Assembly: GCA_002794775.1 (NCBI GenBank)
Contig: NBAY01000011.1
Location: 248,001 to 312,000 of the forward strand
DNA: 64,000 nucleotides
Origin: Porodaedalea pini
Lineage: Eukaryota; Basidiomycota; Agaricomycetes; Hymenochaetales; Hymenochaetaceae
Direction of reading: 5' to 3'
The first letter of the stretch is position 1; every line of letters begins with the position of its first letter. Shown here piece by piece: positions 36,556 through 47,345 of the stretch. The notes under the pieces were generated by a model. That model had not been told where the DNA came from. It did no database searches and saw only the letters and a list, made by a program, of their open reading frames with translations. Made by a program: the position numbers and the translations under genes.

Positions 36556-39031
36556 TTTGAGCTGGCTCCACACCCGTACAGTCGACCGTCTGGATCAGCG
36601 GCACAGCGTTGGAATACACCACCAGAAGACACTGCCGACGCTGTCCTCGCACAACTACCACCACTGACCGACGACGACCTAGTACGCCTAGACGACGAGC
36701 TAGGAGAACCAGATGCCGTGGCAGCTGTTAGGGACCTGAGGGGTCCGAAACGGTTCGTAAGAGGGTCTCGGGGGCAACAGCTCATGGTACCGATTCTCCT
36801 TCAAACGACCGACACCGGTAACCAGTTCAAGGTAGACGCCCTACTGGACAGTGGCTGCACTGGCTCATGTATCAACCGATCCTTCGTCGAAAAGCATCAG
36901 ATCCGGACAAAAAAGACACCCATCCCAATCCGAGTCTATAATGCTGACGGCACGCTCAACAAGGACGGCTCGATCACAGAGTTTGTGGAAATGCGCATGA
37001 CAATTAAAGATCATTCGGAGCGCATCCACTTCGCGGTCACAGATCTAGGGAAAACAGATGTGTTCATCGGACATGAATGGTTAAAGCTGCACAATCCCAA
37101 CATCGACTGGCAAAAATCAACGATCGAATTTGATCGATGCCCCGATGTATGCGGCTATATCCGTAGTCTAGAGGACATTGATGCAGACCCCGACGAAAAC
37201 CTTGATTTGGTGGAACTTGAAGACGGTGATCAGCTCTTCCTCTTCGATTGGGACAGGTACATTAAGTCCGATCCGAGAAAAGCGCTGAAGGTCAGACAAC
37301 AGGTGCTCGAGGAAGTCCCAAACTATGTCAAAGAGTTCGCGGACGTCTTCAGTGAACAGGAATTCGATCAGTTACCAGAGAGACGCCCTTGGGATCATGC
37401 TATTGAACTCAAGCCGGGATCAAAGCTCTCTGACTGTAAAATCTACCCGCTCAGCCCATCCGAACAGGTGGCACTGGACGAATTCCTCACCGAAAACTTG
37501 AGAACTGGCCGTATTCGTAACTCTCAATCTGAGATGGCATCCCCCTTCTTCTTCATAAAAAAGAAGGATGGCAAGCTTCGCCCCGTACAGGACTATCGCC
37601 GGCTCAACGAGATGACGGTTAAGAACAAATACCCGTTACCTCTAATCCAAGAGCTCATTGACAAAACGAAACAGGCAAAATTCTTCACGAAGCTTGACAT
37701 ACGTTGGGGTTACAATAACATTCGGATTCGAGAGGGCGACGAGCATAAAGCCGCCTTCAGGACAAACCGCGGTCTATTCGAACCAACGGTCATGTTTTTC
37801 GGTCTCACAAACTCACCAGCAACCTTCCAAGGATTCATGAACGAGATCTTCCGAGAACTCGTCAATGATGGACACGTCATAGTCTACATGGACGACATCC
37901 TGATCTTCGCACGAACTCGCGAACATCATGACAAACTCGTCCGACAAGTCCTGGAAGTGTTGCGAGCAAACAAGTTGTTCTTAAAGCCAGAAAAGTGCAG
38001 CTTCGCTCAAGAGACCGTGAACTATCTTGGGCATATCCTCGGCAACGGACAGATTCGCATGGATCCAGCCAAAGTGGCGGGTGTAAAAGATTGGCCAGTG
38101 CCTAAGAACAAGAAAGAACTACAGTCTTTCCTTGGGTTCTGCAACTATTACTGCCGCTTCATCCTAGCATTCAGTCACTATGCGAAGCCCTTGACAGTGT
38201 TGACCGGAGATGTAGAGTGGAAGTGGGAGGTGGAGCAACAGGAGGCCTTTGAACGTCTGAAACAGAAGCTCTGTGAAGAACCTGTACTCACAGTGCCTAC
38301 TGATGACGGTCAATTTCGGGTGGAGGCTGATTCGTCGCATTTCGCTAACGGCGCCATTCTGTCCCAATTCGTTGACGGAAAGTGGCATCCAATCGCATAC
38401 CGATCGCAAGCGCTTAGCCAAGCAGAGCGCAATTACGAAATCTATGACAAAGAGATGTTCGCGATCATGTGCGCACTGGATGACTGGCGACAATATCTTC
38501 TAGGGGCAACGCAAACCTTCGAAATCTGGTCGGATCACCTCAACCTCCAGTATTTCCGAAAACCCCAGAAGATTAACCACCGACAAGCGAGATGGCTACA
38601 GGAGTTAGCGGACTACGACTTCAAACTGTTCCATAAACCAGGTGCCCTGATGACTAAGGCTGACCTCCTCTCGAGACGAGCGGATCATGAGAGGGGGGAG
38701 AACGACAATATCAACATTGTTTTGCTCAAGCCGGACTTATTTGTAAACGAAACACTGCTAGAAGCGCTGGATGCAGACTTCGTTAAACGAATTAAAAGGG
38801 TACGAAACAACAGGGACAGAGCAGTTGTGAAGGCGTTAGAGCGGAAGGAACGAGAGTGGGAGGAAGAAGAAGGGTTGTTGATGTGGAAGGGCAGGATCTA
38901 CGTGCCGAAAGACCATAAACTCCGAGAAGACATCATTCGAAACCATCACGACAGCACGCTCGCAGGACACCCAGGACGCTACAAGACCCATGAGTTGATC
39001 ACACGCAACTACTGGTGGCCGGGAATCCAAC
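36556..39031 (+). pseudogene. Element A pol, 5' part: protease, RT, RNase H, integrase zinc finger (first half)
   Basis: The frame opens after TGA 36553 without a clear ATG. Retropepsin active site [10 protein letters not shown] (about 36841-36870). RT: YRRLNEMTVKNKYPLPLI, WGYNNIRI and YMDDILIF (Asp pair at 37891-37896). RNase H: VEADSSHFANGAI, then NYEIYDKEMFAI. Integrase N-terminal H..H (HHDSTLAGHPG) starts at about 38944. The reading then runs into element B at 39032; the matching CxxC half lies at 51556 on the other side. Confidence 0.88.
39027..39031. repeat. Left 5-bp target-site duplication of LTR element B
   Basis: CCAAC, repeated at 51535-51539. Joining across it keeps the element A integrase frame. 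Confidence 0.85.
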
Positions 39032-39444
39032 TGTTAGAACCTGAACTTTCACCTTTTCCTTTATTTTCCCTTTTACCATTTCCTTTATTATATTCGTCCT
39101 TTTCATTATATTTACCCATCTTACACAATCATTCCCACACTACCTTCATTCGTTCCATTCCCACTCGTTATGTAATGTTAGGTAATATAGTCTCACGGTC
39201 GTCGCTATATAAGGTCTCAGGAATCGCATGAACTCCTTGTTCTGCTTTTCCTCTTACCTCCGCGACGACCTAGGTGAGACTCGTCCCCCTTGTATTAGTT
39301 TAGACTTGTATTAATCCTCTTACCTCCGCGACGACCTAGCCTGAGTAAGCGTGTCCCGAGTCTACGCTCGAGTATAGCACGTCCCAGACGACAGTCAGCC
39401 GAGGCCTGCCCAGTTCGAGACGTCTCCCGAGCTCCCGCCTAACA
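39032..39444 (+). repeat. 5' LTR of element B
   Basis: Starts TGTTAGAACCTGAAC and ends CCGCCTAACA. TATA box TATATAA at 39206-39212; GTTCTGCTTTT at 39239-39249 is the probable RNA start. An internal CTCTTACCTCCGCGACGACC unit occurs twice. Confidence 0.93.
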
Positions 39445-39445
39445 T

Positions 39446-39456
39446 AAAAGCAGAAC
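39446..39456 (+). promoter_or_regulatory. Self-complementary primer-binding site of element B
   Basis: AAAAGCAGAAC, one base after the LTR, exactly complements GTTCTGCTTTT at 39239-39249, 27-33 nt after the TATA box. This indicates Tf1/sushi-type self-priming. Confidence 0.75.
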
Positions 39457-40154
39457 CTCACCCAGGCTCATCCCCAGCGTAAGTCGTCGCTGTCGACTCG
39501 CCTTCACTCGGTCTAGAGGAGCGCTCCCCTCGACGGACTTGACGTGTAAACCCCCTAAACGACAACCCTCAACCCTGCCCGGACGTTTTCGGACGTTCGT
39601 GTATTACGTAAATATATCAACCGATATTTCCCGACCCTGGCTCTACGAATTAGCCTCTGGTGGAGCACGCACCTAACGTGGACGTGGGTAACAAGACGAG
39701 TCCAAACTTCGACGACAATCTCGTTTGTAATCTCACTCGGATCCTACCGCCTCGTCATCAACTTCGCTGACGAACCCGCTCAACGTTGGCGTAACCCCGG
39801 ATCGAACGCGCAACCGATCCCTGTCCCTCCGCCAACGTCAAGATAGATCTCACCGACGAACAGCAACGGGCCCTTCCTGCTTCAGCCCGTTGGGATCCAG
39901 ACCGACCAGGCTACGTCGCGACCAATAATAGCGGCGTCACTCACGACATCTGGTGGAGTGAAATCCGGCGCGGCTGGTATTCATCAGACGAACGAGGGAG
40001 GAGAGCAAGGTGGCCCCCAGCCGCTCCGTCGTCACCTGCACTGTCAACGTCTACGGTCAACCTACCACCGACCCCAGGTCCTTACCGCGAAACCAACAGA
40101 GACCCCTCACCGCCGACTCCTCCAGAACCTTCGACACCCGCACCCGAACCCGCG
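39457..40154. other. Element B leader; gag frame open without ATG
   Basis: The gag frame stays open upstream of its first ATG from about 39800 (..IDLTDEQQRALPASARWDPD..), in a Pro-rich context. The gag protein may therefore start earlier at a non-AUG codon. Confidence 0.4.
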
Positions 40155-41234
40155 ATGTCAGCAGAAGGTTTCAGCCAACAGCAAATGGCGCAGATCGCGG
40201 CCATCGTTGCGAATGCCTTCGCCCATCAGGCGAACAACACCCCGGCACCGGTCGCGGCCGCTAACCCCCCGACCCCCAACATAGATGTCGCCCGGCCACG
40301 AGAATTCACTGGTGGCGACGATTACCTCGACTTCAGACGTGAAGTCCTCCTTTTTGTATCCGCAAATCCAAGTCGATACCCTACGTCGGAGAGTAAGATT
40401 TATGTAGCTCTCTCCTACCTGAAGGGTGGTAATGCGGCAACGTGGGCGCAGAACTACGTCGAGGAGTCGACAACGTCGGGGATCGTCACCTTCACCGACA
40501 GCTGGGAAAGATTCCAGGAACGACTCGACGCCTCGTTCGACGACCCGAATCGCAAGGAGAAAGCGCTGAAGGATTTCCGAGATAAGGTTCAGAAGGACCT
40601 AACCGCGGACGAGTTCTTCCAGAAGTTCGACGTGATAATTAAGCGCGCCGAGTTGAAAGACGACAGCGTCATCTGCGATCGCCTCAAGCGGGCGATGAAC
40701 ATTGAGGTGGTCCGTGGAGTGCTAAGGTCGACGCCAGTCCCAACGAAATACGAGGATTGGAAGAACAAGGCGATTGAAATAGACCGCGGCGAACAGCAAA
40801 TTCGCGCTATCCAACGAGGACGCGCCTTTCTTCCCCCTCCTCGCCTACCACAACAAGCGCCCCCAGCTCGCCGTCAGGTAGCGGCCCCACACGTCGACAG
40901 ACGCGATGCGACCGGCGTCACCTTTGGAGGCGCTGGTCAACCGATGGACGTCTCGATGAACGAGGCACAACGACGACGTGCGTGCTGGATCTGTGGTGGG
41001 CTGGGCCACTTTAAAGACAAGTGCCCGCAGGCGAAACCGATCATCCAGCGCATGCTGGAACTGATGGCGCCAGGTGAACGTCGTGTCCTCGCCGACGAGC
41101 TCGGAGCAATGAAGGAGTCGGCCTTCGAGGAAGTCGTAGACACTCGGAGGTCGACGGTGGAGGACTATGTGGAGGAAGAAGGCGATAACGAAGAGGTCGT
41201 CGACTCGCAGGGTTTTGCAAATGGTCAGGCGTAG
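40155..41234 (+). CDS. Element B Gag (nucleocapsid-type)
   Basis: 359 residues from [20 protein letters not shown] to TAG 41232-41234. A central retrotransposon-gag helical domain ([40 protein letters not shown]) precedes a basic/Pro segment and one CCHC knuckle, [14 protein letters not shown] (about 40981-41022). It would form the RNA-packaging particle. A GGGTTTT heptamer in the last codons permits shift into pol. Confidence 0.9.
   Translation: MSAEGFSQQQMAQIAAIVANAFAHQANNTPAPVAAANPPTPNIDVARPREFTGGDDYLDFRREVLLFVSANPSRYPTSESKIYVALSYLKGGNAATWAQNYVEESTTSGIVTFTDSWERFQERLDASFDDPNRKEKALKDFRDKVQKDLTADEFFQKFDVIIKRAELKDDSVICDRLKRAMNIEVVRGVLRSTPVPTKYEDWKNKAIEIDRGEQQIRAIQRGRAFLPPPRLPQQAPPARRQVAAPHVDRRDATGVTFGGAGQPMDVSMNEAQRRRACWICGGLGHFKDKCPQAKPIIQRMLELMAPGERRVLADELGAMKESAFEEVVDTRRSTVEDYVEEEGDNEEVVDSQGFANGQA
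41210..41216 (+). promoter_or_regulatory. -1 ribosomal frameshift heptamer (gag to pol, element B)
   Basis: In the gag frame it reads CAG GGT TTT, so G GGT TTT is a canonical X XXY YYZ slippery site. The pol frame is exactly -1 and is open from here through the gag stop (18 nt later) into the protease. Confidence 0.7.
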
Positions 41235-42211
41235 CCATCGGGGCGACTGACCGAGAAGAACAAGAGACTTCGAATCCGGATCCGCTAAAATATGACCAAC
41301 CGTTTGTACAATACGTAGATGCGAACAACGTCGATGGTTTTCCCGATTACGAAGTCTCCACCGGTGTGAACAAGAATGAAGAGTACGAACAACTGTTCAT
41401 GAGAGGAACTGGCGGACGCCAGCTGGACCTTCTCCTGACCGTCGAGCATGAAATAGCAGGCGAGGCGAGAGAGGTAGATGCGCATGCCCTTGTGGATTCG
41501 GGATGCACGGGATCCTGCATCGACGTCAGATTCGTCGAGAGGTACGGGTTGGAAACGAAACGCTACATTCGACCCCTCGCGGTGCTGAACGCCGATGGCA
41601 CGCACAATGAGGCCGGATTGATCGAGGAGTACGTTGACGTCGAACTCATGATCGGCCGTCATCGGGAGAAGATCGTCCTCGCAGTAACGTCCCTAGCGTC
41701 ATCGAACATCTTCCTGGGGTACGACTGGCTTCGACGTCACAATCCGGAGGTCGACTGGAAAACGGGCTCGATCGAATTCACCCGCTGTCCAGAAGAATGT
41801 GCGATCGAGAGGGAGCCGGTGGAGGACCTAGGCGAGGCGAAGAAGGTGGTGGAGCAGATGAGGAGGGTGAGTGAGATGCGAATGGACAAGACGTCCTGGC
41901 CCGCATACCTCAACGACTACGCCGACGTTTTCAGCGAAAAAGGTTTCGAGAAGCTGCCGGAACACCGACCCTGGGACCATGTCATCGACTTGAAGCCCGA
42001 CTTCAAACTGAGCGACTGTAAGATCTACCCGCTCACGCCGACTGAGCAGCAGTCACTCAAGGACTTCCTTGATGAGAACCTGAAGTCAGGTCGCATTCGA
42101 CGGTCGATATCGCCCATGGCGTCGCCCTTCTTCTTCATTAAGAAGGCCGACAAATCGCTACGCCCCATCCAGGATTACCGTAAGCTCAATGACGGTACGG
42201 TCAAGAACAAG
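41213..42211 (+). pseudogene. Element B pol, 5' part: protease and start of RT
   Basis: Open in the -1 frame from the slippery site. Protease: [13 protein letters not shown] (about 41485-41525). RT entry: [39 protein letters not shown], ending at KNKYP, where element C inserted. Beyond 42216 any continued reading is antisense LTR of C, not pol. Confidence 0.88.
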
Positions 42212-42216
42212 TATCC
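42212..42216. repeat. Left 5-bp target-site duplication of LTR element C
   Basis: TATCC, repeated at 48473-48477. Confidence 0.85.
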
Positions 42217-42639
42217 TGTTAGGCGGAAGCCCGGGAGACGGCTCGGACTGGGCAGGCCTCGGCTGACTGTCGTCTGGGACGTGCTATACTCGAGCGTAGA
42301 CTCGGGACACGCTTACTCAGGCTAGGTCGACACGGAGGTAAGAGGATTAATACAAGACTAGACTAATACAAGGGGGACGAGTCTCACCTAGGTCGACGCG
42401 GAGGTAAGAGGAAAAGCAGAACAAGGAGTTCATGCGATTCCTGAGACCTTATATAGCGACGACCGTGAGACTATATTACCTAACCTTACATAACGAGTGG
42501 GAATGGAACGAATGAAGGTCGTGTAGAGGGAGTGTGGGAAGTGATTGGAAAGATGATTAAAGATAATGAAAAGGAGCAATTAACAGAAACGAAAAAGGAA
42601 AAGGGGAAATAAAGAAAAGGGGAAGTTCGAGTCCTGACA
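42217..42639 (-). repeat. 3' LTR of element C
   Basis: Directly abuts the pol TAA: the final GGGGGGGG run inside the pol end serves as polypurine tract. Two differences from the 5' LTR. Confidence 0.93.
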
Positions 42640-45600
42640 TTACCCCCCCCTCAAGGTTGGGCGTCCCGACCAACCAAGATCGCGGTCGTCTGGCTCGGTG
42701 TCGACGAAGAGCGGACGGAGTCGTGAGCGAGGGATATCGAGTTTGCGGGGAGCACCGGGGTGTTTGAGGTAGAATTCAGCAATTGCCTCCTTTGCGTTCT
42801 CGCCGAAGTCCGTCTCCGGTTGCCAGGTCGGTTCGTTGTACCCGACCCACTTGACGAGGTACTGTAGTTTACCTCGGTGCAGACGTGAGTCAATGACCTC
42901 TTCAACCTCGTATTCCTCTTCGTTGTCGACGATTTCCGGTGGTGGCGGTGGCGGTAGCTTCTGGCTCTCAAACGACGGTTCAACGGCGGGTTTCAACAGG
43001 GCTTCGTTGAAGACAGGGTGGACCTTTTTCCATCGCTTCGGGAGTTTGAGCTTGTACGCGCTCGCTCCTACCTTGTCGACGACGTCAAAGGGGCCATACC
43101 ATTTGTCTGCAAGTTTCTTTGTCGGCGAGTCCGTACTGATGTTTCGCCCGTCAAGGAAGACCTTGTTGCCAGCCTTGTATTCCACCGATGCTCCTGCCGT
43201 CCGGTCATGGTAGCGTTTCATGTCTTCTGCTGCCTTGACCAGATTGTCCCTTGCCGCGCGATGGGTCTCCTTGATGTGCTTCGCGAATTCTTCTGCCGAC
43301 ATGTTGGTAGAGGAAGTTCGTACGGCGTCGAAGCTCCTAGGGTGACGTCCAGTGTTCGCGTAGAAGGGTGACATCTTTGTCGCCGAGTGTTCTCGGTTGT
43401 TGTAGGCGAACTCTGCGAGAGGGAGCCAGTCTTTCCAGTCTGACTGCCGATGGTCAACGAAGAGCCGGAGGTACTGTTCGAGCTCTTGATTGACGCGTTC
43501 CGTCTGACCGTCCGTTTGCGGGTGATACGCCGTCGACGGGTTGCCTTCGATGTGTAGGAGTTTGTACAGCTCCCTCATCATTGATGCGTCAAACTGCGTG
43601 CCTCGGTCATGGATGATCTTTTTTGGCAAGCCATGGAGACGGAAGACGTGGTCGCGGTACAGTTGAGCCATGCCTTCCGCTGACAATTTTGTCGTCGTCG
43701 GGATCGCGTGCATCTGTTTCGAGAACCTATCAACGAAAACGCAGATTGCGTTGTGCCCCTTGGAGTCCGGGAGTTCTCCGATGAGGTCGACCGTGACAAT
43801 TTCCCAGGGACCTTCAGGGACCGCGTTTGGATGAAGTGGCCTCGACCTTGATGCCCTCAGAGCCTTCGTTCGTTGGCAGCGGTCACATCCTCGGACGTAT
43901 GCTCGGACATCGGAGAACATCGACGCCCACCAGAAGTCTCGACGTACCAGTTCGACCGTCTTCGACGATCCCGGATGTCCTGCCAGGGTCGAGTCGTGGC
44001 ACTCCCTCAACACCGCTTCCTTCATCGTCGACGGCACGTACACCTTGCCTTTCATTCGCCACAACCCGTCGACTTCTACCATATTCGTCGGCCTTTCCGA
44101 CTCGTCTTGTGCCCTCTGCGCTTCACCCACTCGTTCCAACACTTCATCCCGCGACGTCCTCACTATTCCACGATTCAACCACTTTTCCTTGATGAAGACG
44201 ATGCCGTCGTTGTCATCCTGGCCCTTGTCGTAACCTGCCTTGCGCGATAATAGGTCCGCCTTGCCCATCGTCTTCCCCGACTTGTGTTCGAGGTGGAAGT
44301 CAAACTCTTCGAGTTCGGTTCGCCAGCGGGCTTGACGGTAGCTCAGCTTCTGCGCTGACCTGAAGTAGGTGAGGTTAGCGTGGTCGGACCAGATTTCGAT
44401 CGTGTGGCGAGCGCCGAGGAGGTATTGTCGCCATTCCTTGAGCGCCGAAACGATCGCGAGCATCTCCTTGTCGTAGATCTCGTAGTTTCGTTCAGCGGGT
44501 AGGAGCGCTTCTGACCTATAGGCAATCACCCTCCACTTCCCTTCCTGTTTTTGCAACAACACACCGCCGAGCGCAAAGTTTGACGAGTCCGCTTCTACGT
44601 GGAAAGGACCCTCGTCGTTGGCGATGGCTAGGACTGGAGGTGAGCAGAGACGTCGTCTCAGCTCCTCGAACGCTTCCTGCTGTTCGGTCTCCCATACCCA
44701 GTCCTTCTTGCCCGTTAACGACGTCAGCGGATGGACCACCTTACTGTAGTCCTTGATGAACCGTCGTAGCCAGTTACCCATGCCGAGGAATTGTTGTAGC
44801 TGTTTCAGGTTTCGTGGGACCGGCCAGTTCGCAATCGCCTCCGTCTTTGCTGGGTCAGCCTTGATCTCGCCATTACCGATGATGTGGCCGAGGTATTTGA
44901 CGACCTTGGCGTCAAATTCGCACTTCTCCGGCTTCAGGTACAGGCCATTCTCTCGCAGGATCTGAAGGACGCGCCTCGACGTGTCTATATGTTCCTCAAT
45001 GGTCTCCGAGAGGATCAATATGTCGTTGAGGTATACGATGATCAGGTTAGCGTAAATCAGTTCCTTGAAGATGTGATTGACAAAAGCCTGGAACGTTGCC
45101 GGGGCGTTGCAGAGACCAAAGAACATGACCGTCGGTTCGAAGAGGCCCATGTTTGTGCGAAATGCTGCTTTCCATTTGTCACCCTCGCGGATCCGGATAT
45201 TGTAGTACCCCCAGCGAAGGTCAAGCTTAGTGATGTACTTCGCTTTCTTGACCTTGTCGACGAGTTCGTCAATGAGAGGGAGGGGATACTTGTTCTTGAT
45301 CGTACCGTCATTGAGCTTACGGTAATCCTGGATCGGGCGTAGCGATTTGTCGGCCTTCTTAATGAAGAAGAAGGGCGACGCCATGGGCGATATCGACCGT
45401 CGAATGCGACCCGACTTCAAGTTTTCATCGAGGAAGTCCTTGAGTGACTGTTGCTCTGTTGGCGTGAGCGGGTAGATTTTACAGTCACTTGGTTTGAAGT
45501 CGGGCTTCAAGTCGATGACGTGGTCCCACGGTCGGTGTTCCGGTAGCTTTTCGAAGCCTTTTTCGCTAAAGACGTCGGCGTAGTCGTTGAGGTATGCGGG

Positions 45601-46230
45601 CCAGGACTCCTTGTCCATTCGCACCTCTCTCACCCTCCTCGTCTCCTCTGCTGCTCTCCACACCCTCCGCATACCTTCCTCGTCGTCCTTCTCTACCACA
45701 CATTCACCTGGACAGCGAGTAAAGTCGAGTGTCCCCGTCTTCCAGTTGACCTCTGGATTGTGTCGTCGAAGCCAGTCGTACCCCAGGAAGATGTTAGAAG
45801 ACGCCAATGAGGTTACTGCCAGGACGATCTGTTCCTTATGATGACCGATCGTGAGTTCAACGTCAACGTATTCCTCGATCAACCCAGCTTCGTTGTGCGT
45901 GCCGTCGGCATTGAGCACTGCAAGGGGTCGGATATACCGCTTCGTCTCTAGCCCATACCGTTCGACGAACCTCACGTCGATGCACGATCCTGTACATCCC
46001 GAGTCCACGAGTGCGTGAGCGTCTACCTCCCTCACTTCACCTTTCACACTGTGTCCGACGTTCAGGAGAAGGTCCAGCTGGCGTCCGCCAGTTCCTCTCA
46101 TGAACAACTGCTCGTACCCTTCACTTCTTTTCACACCGGTGGGGACTTCATACTCCGGAAAACCATCGACGTCGTTCGCATCTACGTGTTGTACAGACGG
46201 TTGGTTATATTTTAACGAGTCCGGATTCAA
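42640..46230 (-). CDS. Element C Pol: protease, RT (YLND), RNase H, integrase, chromodomain
   Basis: About 1,196 codons from the first Asn-Pro-Asp-Ser after the gag overlap; true translation enters by -1 shift from gag. Protease [15 protein letters not shown] with LDLRWGYYNIRI and a YLNDILIL box, where B has YLDDILIL: the first catalytic Asp is Asn (codon 45027-45025). RNase H (VEADSSNFALGG, NYEIYDKEM). Integrase HH-CC (CHDSTLAGHPG..CDRCQRTK) and D,D,E (VTVDLIGELP, HDRGTQFDAS, TERVNQELEQY). GPY/F module, Pro-rich linker, and C-terminal chromodomain (YEVEEVIDSRLHRGKLQYLV). The frame is otherwise uninterrupted. The Asn predicts loss of polymerase activity. Confidence 0.93.
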   Translation of the reverse strand: MNPDSLKYNQPSVQHVDANDVDGFPEYEVPTGVKRSEGYEQLFMRGTGGRQLDLLLNVGHSVKGEVREVDAHALVDSGCTGSCIDVRFVERYGLETKRYIRPLAVLNADGTHNEAGLIEEYVDVELTIGHHKEQIVLAVTSLASSNIFLGYDWLRRHNPEVNWKTGTLDFTRCPGECVVEKDDEEGMRRVWRAAEETRRVREVRMDKESWPAYLNDYADVFSEKGFEKLPEHRPWDHVIDLKPDFKPSDCKIYPLTPTEQQSLKDFLDENLKSGRIRRSISPMASPFFFIKKADKSLRPIQDYRKLNDGTIKNKYPLPLIDELVDKVKKAKYITKLDLRWGYYNIRIREGDKWKAAFRTNMGLFEPTVMFFGLCNAPATFQAFVNHIFKELIYANLIIVYLNDILILSETIEEHIDTSRRVLQILRENGLYLKPEKCEFDAKVVKYLGHIIGNGEIKADPAKTEAIANWPVPRNLKQLQQFLGMGNWLRRFIKDYSKVVHPLTSLTGKKDWVWETEQQEAFEELRRRLCSPPVLAIANDEGPFHVEADSSNFALGGVLLQKQEGKWRVIAYRSEALLPAERNYEIYDKEMLAIVSALKEWRQYLLGARHTIEIWSDHANLTYFRSAQKLSYRQARWRTELEEFDFHLEHKSGKTMGKADLLSRKAGYDKGQDDNDGIVFIKEKWLNRGIVRTSRDEVLERVGEAQRAQDESERPTNMVEVDGLWRMKGKVYVPSTMKEAVLRECHDSTLAGHPGSSKTVELVRRDFWWASMFSDVRAYVRGCDRCQRTKALRASRSRPLHPNAVPEGPWEIVTVDLIGELPDSKGHNAICVFVDRFSKQMHAIPTTTKLSAEGMAQLYRDHVFRLHGLPKKIIHDRGTQFDASMMRELYKLLHIEGNPSTAYHPQTDGQTERVNQELEQYLRLFVDHRQSDWKDWLPLAEFAYNNREHSATKMSPFYANTGRHPRSFDAVRTSSTNMSAEEFAKHIKETHRAARDNLVKAAEDMKRYHDRTAGASVEYKAGNKVFLDGRNISTDSPTKKLADKWYGPFDVVDKVGASAYKLKLPKRWKKVHPVFNEALLKPAVEPSFESQKLPPPPPPEIVDNEEEYEVEEVIDSRLHRGKLQYLVKWVGYNEPTWQPETDFGENAKEAIAEFYLKHPGAPRKLDIPRSRLRPLFVDTEPDDRDLGWSGRPTLRGG

Positions 46231-46265
46231 AGTCCCTTGTTCTTCCCGGTCAGTCGCCCCGATGG

Positions 46266-47345
46266 CTACGCCTGACCACTCGCAAAACCCTGCGAGTCAA
46301 CGACCTCTTCGTCATTCTCTCCTTCCTCCACATAGTCCTCCACCGTCGACCTTCGAGTGTCTACGACTTCCTCGAAGGCTGACTCCTTCATCGCTCCGAG
46401 CTCGTCTGCGAGGATGCGGCGTTCGCCAGGGGCCATCAGTTCCAGCATACGCTGGATAATTGGTTTCCCCTGCGGGCACCTGTCCTTGAAGTGGCCTTCT
46501 TGACCACAGATCCAGCAAGCTCTTCTGCGACGTGCCTCGTTCATAGAGACGTCCATCGGTTGTCCGATACCTCCGAACGTGATGCCGGTCGCGTCGCGTT
46601 TGTCGACGTGCGGGGTTGCAACTTGGCGCCGAGCGGGGGGTGCCGGTTGTTGTTGGCGAGGTTGCGGTATGAACGGGCGGCCTCGTTGAATCGCGCGGAT
46701 CTGCTGTTCTCCGCGATCGATCTCGATAGCTTTGTTCTTCCACGCCTCATACGTTGTCGGTACGGGCGTCGACCTCAGCACGCCGCGGACTACCTCGATG
46801 TTCATTGCTCGCTTGAGGCGGTCGCAGATAACGCTGTCGTCTTTCAGTTCCGCCCGCTTAATGATGACGTCAAGTTGTTGGAAGAACTTATCCGCGGTGA
46901 GGTCCTTCTGAACCTTCTCCCGGAAATCCTTCAGCGCAGCTTCCTTTCGGTTCGGATCGTCGAACGAGGCGTCGAGTCGTTCCTGGAATCTTTCCCAGCT
47001 GTCCGTGAATGTAACGATTCCCGCCGTTGTCGACTCCTCGACGTAGTTCTGCGCCCACGTTGCCGCATTACCACCCTTCAGGTAGGAGAGAGCTACGTAG
47101 ATCTTACTCTCCGACGTAGGGTATCGGTTTGGGTTCGCGGACACGAAAAGAAGGACTTCGCGTCTGAAGTCAAGGTAATCGTCGCCACCAGTGAATTCAC
47201 GTGGTCGGGCGACGTCTATGTTGGGGGTCGGGGGGTTAGCGGCCGCGACCGGTGCTGGGGCGTTGTTCGCCTGATGGGCGAAGGCATTCGCAACGATGGC
47301 CGCGATCTGCGCCATTTGCTGTTGGCTGAAACCTTCTGCTGACAT
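46266..47345 (-). CDS. Element C Gag
   Basis: 359 residues starting [13 protein letters not shown], nearly identical to B Gag. CCHC knuckle CWICGQEGHFKDRC near 46500. It ends ..FASGQA with TAG, overlapping the pol frame. Confidence 0.92.
   Translation of the reverse strand: MSAEGFSQQQMAQIAAIVANAFAHQANNAPAPVAAANPPTPNIDVARPREFTGGDDYLDFRREVLLFVSANPNRYPTSESKIYVALSYLKGGNAATWAQNYVEESTTAGIVTFTDSWERFQERLDASFDDPNRKEAALKDFREKVQKDLTADKFFQQLDVIIKRAELKDDSVICDRLKRAMNIEVVRGVLRSTPVPTTYEAWKNKAIEIDRGEQQIRAIQRGRPFIPQPRQQQPAPPARRQVATPHVDKRDATGITFGGIGQPMDVSMNEARRRRACWICGQEGHFKDRCPQGKPIIQRMLELMAPGERRILADELGAMKESAFEEVVDTRRSTVEDYVEEGENDEEVVDSQGFASGQA
46284..46290 (-). promoter_or_regulatory. -1 ribosomal frameshift heptamer (gag to pol, element C)
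   Basis: GGGTTTT on the minus strand, read CAG GGT TTT in gag; same place as in element B. The pol frame is -1 to gag and open through the junction. Confidence 0.7.

Noticed and set aside
39032..39231. C-terminal extension of element A pol (LFSLLPFPLLYS..)
   Set aside because: It is read-through into the 5' LTR of element B; the same peptide appears again from the 3' LTR at 51122.
42217..42325. Extension of element B pol reading frame beyond KNKYP
   Set aside because: The extra codons are antisense LTR of element C, not pol; the true continuation starts at 48478.
46491..47342. Long plus-strand open frame opposite element C gag
   Set aside because: Antisense shadow of a confirmed gag gene, with no motif of its own.
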